Positions 6,008 to 10,661 of a stretch of DNA of 10,661 nt are shown here, in pieces (the first letter of the stretch is position 1; every line of letters starts with the position of its first letter). Source of the stretch: Candidatus Woesearchaeota archaeon. GTDB lineage: Archaea; Nanobdellota; Nanobdellia; SCGC-AAA011-G17; GW2011-AR17. A program made the position numbers and the translations under genes. The stretch is from the NCBI GenBank assembly GCA_016211095.1, contig JACQSW010000113.1, positions 1-10,661 of the forward strand. The letters are read 5' to 3'. A model generated the notes under the pieces. That model worked only from the letters and a program-made list of their open reading frames with translations. It did not search any database and was not told the DNA's origin.

Positions 6008-6763
6008 ATGAATTTCATCAAAAGAATCGGCAAATTAGCGGCATCCTTTATCGGAGCTGGAAGCATGCTTTTGAATGGTTGCAACAGTTATCAGCCTCCA
6101 ACACCAAATCCCAACACAGAAGTTATTGACGCATTCCCAGTTTCTAAAAAAGAAGCTATGCAAAAAGAATTAACCAACAAAAAATTAGCACTTGCCATCA
6201 TTACAAATAACGACGATAATAACGCAACAGAAGGAATAGAAGAAATGTTTATGGCAGACTTTTCAGACTTGCCAAATTACCAACTCTATACCGCAAGAGC
6301 GGACAATCTTGAAGAATTTTTTAATAACCTTAGAGACTACTCAGCTATCAAACCTATTGACGCACTAATCTTAGCGTATCACGGCAGCCAAAACGGGATA
6401 GAGATCAATTTTGGAAAAAGCATCAATATTTTTAACGCTAAAAAACTTTTCCAAAATTATTCATCGGTTTTTTCAAACGACGCAATCATTCTTTTATACT
6501 CCTGCTCTTCTGGAAAAGGAGACAGAAATATTGCCACAAGCCTAGCTGAGGTTTTGGATAGGGATGTTGTAGCGCCAAAATTCACCCTTATTCCAGAAAC
6601 AGGCTTAAAACAAAACGAAAGAGTGGGCGAATTTGCCCCTGACGAAACAGGAAGAGCCTCTTTTGATTACAACAATTTCAGGACTTATGAAAAAATTGAT
6701 TTTAAAGGACGAAGATATCTTGGCCCATTAGCTACATTCTCTTACGAAAATGCCAAAGGTTAA
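6008..6763 (+). CDS. Putative lipoprotein with caspase/CHAT-like (clan CD) cysteine peptidase fold
   Basis: Protein of 251 residues. The N-terminus (basic start, hydrophobic run, then LLNGC with Cys25) resembles a lipobox, followed by a Pro/Asn-rich linker, so the protein is probably tethered outside the cell. The core has a strand ending in His-Gly (LILAYHGSQNG, His125), then 41 residues later a strand ending in Cys (IILLYSCSSGKG, Cys166) followed by ATSLAEVLDRDVVAP. This His-Gly...Ser-Cys order, with small residues after the Cys, is the pattern of clan CD proteins (caspases, gingipains, CHAT, C80, DUF4347). I infer a cysteine peptidase or a derived self-cleaving domain; no substrate or partner is visible. 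After the stop at 6761 the frame stays open for 17 more plausible codons. The ATG at 6008 was chosen over TTG 5993 because of the TATA spacing and the signal sequence. Gene call is firm; the fold assignment is moderate. Confidence 0.72.
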   Translation: MNFIKRIGKLAASFIGAGSMLLNGCNSYQPPTPNPNTEVIDAFPVSKKEAMQKELTNKKLALAIITNNDDNNATEGIEEMFMADFSDLPNYQLYTARADNLEEFFNNLRDYSAIKPIDALILAYHGSQNGIEINFGKSINIFNAKKLFQNYSSVFSNDAIILLYSCSSGKGDRNIATSLAEVLDRDVVAPKFTLIPETGLKQNERVGEFAPDETGRASFDYNNFRTYEKIDFKGRRYLGPLATFSYENAKG

Positions 6764-6866
6764 AAGATTAACGGCAAAAATGGGAAACAATATTTCCTTT
6801 TCATAGACAAAAAATAATTCTACCAAATTTTAAGGGGTAGCTGAACAGTTACATCCTTAGCAAATA

Positions 6867-6898
6867 TTTTTAAATAAGTTATACCCCCATATAAATTA
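6867..6898 (+). promoter_or_regulatory. Promoter region of lemA with two TATA-like elements
   Basis: Two candidates are present: TTTTTAAATA at about 6867-6876 and ATATAAAT at about 6891-6898. The second would start the RNA near 6920, just before the Shine-Dalgarno-like GAGGGTGGT (6921-6929); the first would give a leader of about 35 nt. The sequence does not decide between them. Confidence 0.4.
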
Positions 6899-6932
6899 TA
6901 ATAAAATTAAAAAGACAAATGAGGGTGGTAAA

Positions 6933-7484
6933 ATGCAATTGTGGAAAACTTTATTGATAATAGTGGGGGTAATAGCCCTGTTTATTATTTTCTTGTATAA
7001 TAGCCTTATTAGATTGAGGAATCAGGTAAAGAACTCCTGGTCGCAGATTGATGTGCAGATGAAGAGAAGGAATGACTTGATTCCGAACTTGGTAGAGACA
7101 GTAAAAGGCTACATGAAGCACGAGAAGACCGTTCTGGAGAATGTTACAAAGGCGAGGGCAGCCATGATGAAAGCCCAAACCTTCGAGGGCAAGGCAAAGG
7201 CGTCAAACATGATATCTGATGCTCTCAAATCATTGTTTGCAGTTTCTGAAAACTATCCCCAGCTGAAGGCGAATGAGAACTTCATGCAACTCCAGGAAGA
7301 ATTGACTGGCACAGAAAACAAAATAGCATATGCAAGGCAGTATTACAACGACATCGTCATGGCATTCAACACAAAGATAGAGACCTTCCCAAACAATATC
7401 TTTGCAAACATGCTCAGCTTCAAGCAAGAGAGCTTATTCCAGGCAACTGAAGCAGAGCGGAAGAATGTAAAGGTGCAGTTTTAA
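6933..7484 (+). CDS. lemA: LemA family membrane protein
   Basis: Protein of 183 residues with one N-terminal membrane helix (about 5-24) and a long helical domain. Family signatures are clear: RLRNQVKNSWSQIDVQMKRRNDLIPNLV (about 27-54) right after the helix, and a C-terminal segment YNDIVMAFNTKIETFPNNIFA. LemA proteins are widespread in bacteria and some archaea and their exact role is unknown; in many genomes they sit next to HtpX, as here. The ATG follows a Shine-Dalgarno-like GAGGGTGGT by 3 nt, an unusually close spacing. The downstream htpX start is 35 bp away, in the same direction. The gap contains runs of five and six T (about 7492-7506) that could reduce transcription into htpX. Length and motifs are typical, so the assignment is firm. 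Confidence 0.93.
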   Translation: MQLWKTLLIIVGVIALFIIFLYNSLIRLRNQVKNSWSQIDVQMKRRNDLIPNLVETVKGYMKHEKTVLENVTKARAAMMKAQTFEGKAKASNMISDALKSLFAVSENYPQLKANENFMQLQEELTGTENKIAYARQYYNDIVMAFNTKIETFPNNIFANMLSFKQESLFQATEAERKNVKVQF

Positions 7485-7519
7485 CCTATTCCTTTTTAAT
7501 TTTTTATCAGTGTGCTAAA

Positions 7520-8416
7520 ATGAGACTAATGTTTAACGAAGTGAGGAATAACAAGGTAAAGTCAGTATTTTTAGTTTCATTTTTTATTGTATTGATAGGA
7601 GTTTTAGGCGCAGTATTCGGCATTGTCTATAACAACCTTTATTTTGGCATTGTTCTGGCAATAGTTGTTTCTATTATTTATTCTTTGATAGGCTATTATT
7701 CTGGCGGTTCAATGATACTGAAAATGTCGGGCGCCAGAGAGGTAACAAAAAAAGAATACCCACATCTCTTCCATACAATCGAGGGCTTGACCATCGCTGC
7801 AGGCATACCCACACCAAAAGCCTATGTGATTGAGGATTCTGCAATGAATGCATTCGCGACAGGTAGAAGCCCAAAGCACGCTTCCATTACAGTGACGACT
7901 GGCCTACTGAAAACCATGAACCGGCAGGAGCTTGAAGGAGTGATAGCTCATGAAATGTCCCACATAAAAAATTACGACATAAGGTTCATGATGCTGACTG
8001 CTGTTCTCGTTGGGATTGTTACCCTACTAAGCGATTTTCTTCTTAGGTCATTTTTGTGGGGGGGCCATAGAGACAGAAAAGGGGGAGGGAATCTTACTAT
8101 AATCCTTATTGTTGCAGGCCTTCTTCTGGCCATACTCTCCCCAATAATTGGGGAGCTAATAAAATTAGCCATCAACAGAAAAAGGGAATATATGGCAGAT
8201 GCAAGCGGAGCAATATTAACAAGATACCCGCCAGGCCTCGCAAACGCCCTAAAGAAGATCTCAAAAGACCCTGACCCTTTGGTTGACAAGGCAAACAAAG
8301 CAACTGCACACTTATTTATCTCTACGCCGTTCAGGAACAGCAAGGGTTTTGTTGCTGGCCTATTCGCAACACATCCGCCAATTGAAGAAAGGATTAAGAG
8401 ATTAGGGGAAATGTGA
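7520..8416 (+). CDS. htpX: HtpX, M48-family membrane zinc metallopeptidase
   Basis: Membrane protease of 298 residues that degrades misfolded membrane proteins. Two N-terminal hydrophobic segments (about 15-35 and 40-66) precede the domain. The zinc motif is HEMSH (His144, Glu145, His148) in GVIAHEMSHIKNYDIR, and the third ligand Glu223 lies in REYMADASGA. Two more membrane segments (about 156-178 and 191-213) lie between them, the second followed by INRKREY. GIPTPKAYVIEDSAMNAFATGR (about 95-116) and the C-terminal ATHPPIEERIKRL are further HtpX hallmarks. Motifs and length are intact, so the enzyme should be active. It lies 35 bp behind lemA, probably in the same transcript, with no evident Shine-Dalgarno. 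In bacteria htpX answers to envelope stress; a similar role in membrane quality control here is inference. Confidence 0.95.
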   Translation: MRLMFNEVRNNKVKSVFLVSFFIVLIGVLGAVFGIVYNNLYFGIVLAIVVSIIYSLIGYYSGGSMILKMSGAREVTKKEYPHLFHTIEGLTIAAGIPTPKAYVIEDSAMNAFATGRSPKHASITVTTGLLKTMNRQELEGVIAHEMSHIKNYDIRFMMLTAVLVGIVTLLSDFLLRSFLWGGHRDRKGGGNLTIILIVAGLLLAILSPIIGELIKLAINRKREYMADASGAILTRYPPGLANALKKISKDPDPLVDKANKATAHLFISTPFRNSKGFVAGLFATHPPIEERIKRLGEM

Positions 8417-8518
8417 AAATGCCATTTCGACTAAATTGCTATTTTCAATTGGGTATAACGACTGTTATTATCTCGTACAAAGGAACTAGTAGCATTAAGA
8501 ATAAAAAGCTGCCAATTA

Positions 8519-8674
8519 TTATTGTTTCTTAATATCCGCCAAGAGGAAAACTATTGCTATAGCCACCCAAAACGCAACTTTTAACCAATTTCTTGTTTGA
8601 AAGGCCTCCAACATAGCTACTCCAAAAAATAGTACAAAAATAATGAAGTTTGTGCCGATTTTTAGGATTCTCAT
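8519..8674 (-). CDS. Small predicted membrane protein of 51 residues
   Basis: A short ORF reading MRILKIGTNFIIFVLFFGVA and so on, ending FLLADIKKQ. It has two hydrophobic helices (about 9-23 and 33-46) with a short hydrophilic turn (FQTRNW) between them and positive charges at both ends, as expected for a small membrane protein. Minus-strand TTTATAAA at 8709-8716 lies about 40 bp before its ATG. No Shine-Dalgarno is seen. It converges on htpX from about 100 bp away. I do not recognise it. Beyond the stop another frame stays hydrophobic (see findings), so this may be part of a longer, frameshifted gene. The regular topology supports it, but its short length keeps confidence moderate. Confidence 0.45.
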   Translation of the reverse strand: MRILKIGTNFIIFVLFFGVAMLEAFQTRNWLKVAFWVAIAIVFLLADIKKQ

Positions 8675-8708
8675 AATATTTATTGCAAATTCAAAAGATA
8701 CTCCCAGG

Positions 8709-8716
8709 TTTATAAA
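8709..8716 (-). promoter_or_regulatory. TATA box candidate for the small membrane protein
   Basis: TTTATAAA reads the same on both strands. On the minus strand it is about 38 bp upstream of the ATG at 8674, implying a leader of about 12-14 nt. It could equally have served a decayed plus-strand gene that follows. Confidence 0.33.
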
Positions 8717-8751
8717 TTTTCTGCGGCAAAGTTCAAAAACAAAGTTTTTGA

Positions 8752-8895
8752 AAAAAATCTCATGAAGAATTCTATGGGCGCATAAAAGTTTTTCAGCAAT
8801 AAAATGAAAAAGAAGGCAGACAATGGTTTAACAAAAAAATTGAAAAATATTACCATAAGCTTATGAAAGAACGAAAGAAAGAGCTTTCTAATTGA
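8752..8895 (+). pseudogene. Possible decayed gene remnant beside the insertion sequence
   Basis: One plus-strand frame reads KKSHEEFYGRIKVFQQ, a TAA stop at 8800-8802, then NEKEGRQWFNKKIEKYY and onwards to KKELSN and a TGA at 8893-8895. Both halves are in the same frame and look like a charged helical protein, with no good start codon. The final TGA falls at the edge of the IS right end. A gene tail inactivated by a stop codon would explain this. The opposite strand of this A-rich DNA gives an F-rich frame that is probably a shadow. I do not recognise the family, and A-rich DNA can mimic a Lys/Glu-rich protein by chance. Confidence 0.3.
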
Positions 8896-8898
8896 CGT

Positions 8899-8960
8899 CC
8901 TCCCCGCCCTGAAGGATTGCCCTTCGGGCAACCTGCTCCGCTTCGCTTCGCAGGCGGGGA
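8899..8960 (-). repeat. Branched right-end hairpin of the insertion sequence
   Basis: On the minus strand, CCCCGCC at one edge pairs with GGCGGGG at the other to close an outer stem. Inside it are two more hairpins: CCTGC...GCAGG around a GAAGCGAAGCG segment, and the perfect TTGCCC-GAA-GGGCAA. It is followed by GGACGTCA, which may carry the cleavage site. Such structures are what TnpA binds in IS200/IS605 ends. Confidence 0.75.
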
Positions 8961-8990
8961 TTCCGACTTAGGCTTTGGCGTGGTGCTCCT

Positions 8991-9380
8991 CTAAATACTG
9001 TTCGCTTTTTCTACAGTAATATGGCCTACTGAAGCCATAAACTTTCCCTGACTCCACAAGTGCCATTTACTGTAACGTTTTCTGAAGTTCGGTACCAGCT
9101 GGAACATCAACTTGGAAGTCAAGCCTTTCAACAAGTGCAAGGCTTTTGATGGTGCCATCGTCAACGGGATTGACACAATAACATGGACGTGATCAGCATC
9201 CACTTCCAAATTAATAATTTCCATACGATGTCTCTTCGCTGCTTCACATATCGCGATAAGGCAAAGGTTTTTTATATCTTCCCTGCCTAACATCTTATAG
9301 CGATACTTAGTACACCATTCAAAATGCCAAGTACTCCAACCGACGGAGTGGGCATGGGTGTTTTGCTGGTAAACTGTCAT
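8991..9380 (-). CDS. tnpA: IS200/IS605-family TnpA transposase (Y1, HUH), frameshifted before the catalytic Tyr
   Basis: Single-strand DNA transposase of the Y1 HUH class. From the ATG at 9380 it has 129 residues. The HUH motif is His64-Val-His66 in DADHVHVIVS, after STWHFEWCTKYRYKML (about 16-31), and LWSQGKFMASVGHI (108-121) fits the family C-terminus. The normal final helix with the catalytic Tyr is missing: the frame ends VEKANSI. Another frame continues EQYLEEHHAKA to a TAA at 8968-8970, so one base appears lost in the A5 run (9006-9010). An intact version would read VEKSEQYLEEHH, with the Tyr codon at 8995-8997. The start at 9380 is fixed by GGAGGTGA four bases before it; the same frame extends to an ATG at 9467, but that only adds a hydrophobic stretch encoded by the left end. 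As written the protein should be inactive unless frameshifting occurs. Confidence 0.88.
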   Translation of the reverse strand: MTVYQQNTHAHSVGWSTWHFEWCTKYRYKMLGREDIKNLCLIAICEAAKRHRMEIINLEVDADHVHVIVSIPLTMAPSKALHLLKGLTSKLMFQLVPNFRKRYSKWHLWSQGKFMASVGHITVEKANSI

Positions 9381-9387
9381 GGTCTCA

Positions 9388-9402
9388 CCTCCTTCAAGGA
9401 GG
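9388..9402 (-). promoter_or_regulatory. Hairpin covering the tnpA Shine-Dalgarno
   Basis: The minus strand reads CCTCCTTGAAGGAGG, an inverted repeat whose 3' arm is the tnpA Shine-Dalgarno itself; the ATG follows about 6 nt later. In the mRNA this stem would block ribosome access. Repression of tnpA by a leader stem-loop is known for IS200, so this is a plausible self-limiting device. Confidence 0.6.
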
Positions 9403-9464
9403 CACCACTTTACCAGCAAAAAAAGAAACAATAGGGCAATAAAAAAGCTTACAATCACGCCATT

Positions 9465-9491
9465 CATCCCGCACCTTAAAAAGGTGGGGAT
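9465..9491 (-). repeat. Left-end hairpin of the insertion sequence
   Basis: On the minus strand ATCCC-CACCTT pairs with AAGGTG-C-GGGAT around a short T/A loop, with one bulged C. This is the usual TnpA-binding hairpin near the left end. It overlaps the last codons of the metallopeptidase gene, which borrows its PPF and stop codon from here. Confidence 0.68.
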
Positions 9492-10661
9492 TTCTGGCTA
9501 ACTATCTTAAAATATCTGTTTAAAGGCGATCCAAGGTTCCAGTGAGTCGCTAAATACGCCCCCGACTCGGGTTTCGGATTGAAGTAGTCATCATTGTTGC
9601 AGTCGTAGTGGAACACAAAATTTGACTCTTTGCAGGCATCACCAAATACTGCGCCTAGCTTGTCTGATTTGCACATTACGTCATTCCCTCCTTCTTGTGC
9701 AGGGGGCTCGTCATTGCAATGGCCTGCCTCGCCTATCTCATCTTTATTTGAGTGCGGCGCACTTAATTGTACTGCCCCTAAAGTATGGCTGTACTCATGA
9801 AGCAATATTATCGGAGCAAGAAAATCAATCTGTGTGTTATAGCGTTGAGCAGTATCAGCGACTCCGCCGCCATATATGATAGAATAATCAGGTCCTGAGT
9901 TATAGAGGTTATCTTCAGAAAGCCTGTCATCTACACCCCGGTTTACAAATTGTCCGCTGCACTTGGCCTTACCGCCCTCGCAGCCATCAGAATCGCCGTC
10001 ATAGTAAATTATGTATTTTGTCTTCTTATCATCATATCCTAGAGCTTTCATGCTTGTAACAATGGCAACTGTAGTTTTTCCATCATGGGTATTATACGCT
10101 GCTTCTGATTTTTGCAGCAAAACATTGAGTACGATTATTTCGCCATCGGTGCAAGCTATTTTGATGTCAGTTGTCATGCCGAATTTTTCTGCTTCATTAT
10201 TAACTATTCCGTTTGCATTAGCCATCCATCCTCTTAATGTCTGCGATATTTCTTGATATCGGTCTTTTCTATCAAATGGTCGAGCATAAACTAATCGGGT
10301 GCTGTATTCATTGTTTGGGTCTACGCATGCTGGCGCCCGTGTATGGAATAAAAAATCAGCTGGTGATTTAGGGAAACTCGCAATAGAAGGCGATATGTTT
10401 ATTGGTATATACGAATCTGTTTTTTTAGTCCTATTTTTTTCGTATTCACATAATCTTCTGCATTCAGGCGTTTGGGCGTCTAAGCAGTCAGGCGGCCATG
10501 TTACTTCCCTTCCAGCTTTCCAATCCTCACATATCCGCTTTCCATAAGGGTCTTTTATCAAAGAACACGATGGCGGCCAACAGCCGAAATCTTCTTCTAT
10601 CAGATTAGTAGCAGTTTTTCTAAACTTATTATACTGAATTAAGACCACATATCCAATAATC
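9476..10661 (-). CDS. Membrane-anchored Cys-rich zinc metallopeptidase, 5'-partial, 3' end altered by the IS
   Basis: Predicted extracellular zinc protease. The frame is open to the window edge (IIGYVVLIQYNKFRK), which looks like the end of a membrane anchor, so the true start lies upstream and the GTG at 10648 is not it. Numbering from that GTG: two tandem Cys motifs, CWPPSC...RICEDWK (23-44) and TWPPDC...RLCEYEK (50-71), then a linker, then a protease domain with HEYSH (284-288) in ILLHEYSHTLGAVQ. Next come PHSN, GHCND, a Met-turn-like GNDVMC (Met325) and a Cys-rich tail with DCNNDDYF and GAYLATHWN. The classic metzincin third His is Gln294; His299 or His310 may replace it. The tail resembles actinobacterial secreted proteases with HELGHNLGAVQ and DCNHDDYF. 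The last residues QKSPPF come from the IS left end, so the native C-terminus was cut or changed by a few residues. Activity is likely kept. Confidence 0.82.
   Translation of the reverse strand, partial: IIGYVVLIQYNKFRKTATNLIEEDFGCWPPSCSLIKDPYGKRICEDWKAGREVTWPPDCLDAQTPECRRLCEYEKNRTKKTDSYIPINISPSIASFPKSPADFLFHTRAPACVDPNNEYSTRLVYARPFDRKDRYQEISQTLRGWMANANGIVNNEAEKFGMTTDIKIACTDGEIIVLNVLLQKSEAAYNTHDGKTTVAIVTSMKALGYDDKKTKYIIYYDGDSDGCEGGKAKCSGQFVNRGVDDRLSEDNLYNSGPDYSIIYGGGVADTAQRYNTQIDFLAPIILLHEYSHTLGAVQLSAPHSNKDEIGEAGHCNDEPPAQEGGNDVMCKSDKLGAVFGDACKESNFVFHYDCNNDDYFNPKPESGAYLATHWNLGSPLNRYFKIVSQKSPPF

Larger units (their letters stand above)
8893..9497 (-). mobile_element. IS200/IS605-family insertion sequence (tnpA only)
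   Basis: A compact element of about 600 bp. It comprises a Y1 transposase gene on the minus strand, a left-end hairpin (9465-9491) just upstream of it, and a large GC-rich folded right end (8899-8960) just downstream. The element lacks terminal inverted repeats and target duplication, as is normal for this family, which moves as single-stranded circles. No tnpB is present, so it is IS200-like. Exact ends are estimates; the right end probably finishes in GACGTCA near 8894. It is more GC-rich than its surroundings. It sits at the 3' end of the metallopeptidase gene. Confidence 0.82.

Noticed and set aside
6820..6840. CTACC...GGTAG inverted repeat as a terminator after the clan-CD-like gene
   Set aside because: The stem is only five base pairs and no T-tract follows.
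7972..8343. Minus-strand frame of 123 codons inside htpX
   Set aside because: It is wholly antisense to a well-conserved protease gene and has no promoter or motif of its own.
8419..8532. Short plus-strand frame right after htpX (37 codons)
   Set aside because: It overlaps a more convincing hydrophobic frame on the other strand and has no recognisable features.
8710..8931. Minus-strand frame of 73 codons rich in Phe
   Set aside because: It starts inside the IS right-end hairpin and is the complement of an A-rich stretch, so its F-rich composition is probably an artefact.
9381..9467. Upstream extension of tnpA to an ATG at 9467, adding a hydrophobic helix
   Set aside because: A perfect GGAGGTGA Shine-Dalgarno precedes the ATG at 9380, the Y1 domain starts after it, and the extra segment is the IS left-end region.
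10646..10648. GTG at 10648 as the start of the metallopeptidase
   Set aside because: The frame stays open upstream to the window edge and encodes the end of a membrane segment, so the true start is outside.

Overview
The window looks like a piece of an AT-rich archaeal genome, most likely from a small-genome DPANN-type lineage (Woesearchaeota/Pacearchaeota-like). This is an inference. It rests on archaeal TATA (box A) elements about 26-37 bp upstream of several ATGs (near-leaderless genes), oligo-T tracts at gene ends, an S-layer-like secreted protein with N-glycosylation sequons and a C-terminal membrane anchor, and an archaeal-type DHH phosphoesterase. A few genes carry Shine-Dalgarno sequences (lemA, the thioredoxin, tnpA). 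Both outermost genes run off the window edges.

Layout. 1-822 (+): 3' part of a DUF1385 (YqhQ-like) membrane protein. 852-2660 (-): two tandem paralogues of an unrecognised family that share an N-terminal region and a 19-residue Cys-containing repeat, six to seven units in one copy and about four in the other. 2777-3781 (+): DHH/DHHA1 phosphoesterase, divergent from the paralogues. 3784-5516 (-): a secreted, membrane-anchored S-layer-like protein followed 2 bp later by a secreted thioredoxin-fold protein whose Shine-Dalgarno lies in the end of the upstream gene. 5642-5899 (+): a near-leaderless orphan gene of 85 codons. 6008-6763 (+): a predicted lipoprotein with a caspase/CHAT-like (clan CD) His...Cys pattern. 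6933-8416 (+): lemA and htpX, a membrane protein pair. 8417-8895: a gene-poor stretch holding one predicted 51-residue membrane protein (-) and a decayed coding remnant (+). 8893-9497: an IS200-type insertion sequence (tnpA only, minus strand) with structured ends. Its tnpA is frameshifted just before the catalytic tyrosine, and a hairpin covers its ribosome binding site. 9476-10661 (-): a membrane-anchored, Cys-rich zinc metallopeptidase whose last codons and stop come from the IS left end.

Functionally most of the genes point to the cell envelope: a cell-surface protein with its own exported thioredoxin, a putative surface cysteine peptidase, HtpX/LemA, an anchored metallopeptidase and DUF1385. 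No defence island, CRISPR array, rRNA or tRNA was seen. The least explained items are the repeat-protein paralogues and the clan-CD-like lipoprotein. No complete new multi-gene system can be claimed from this sequence alone.
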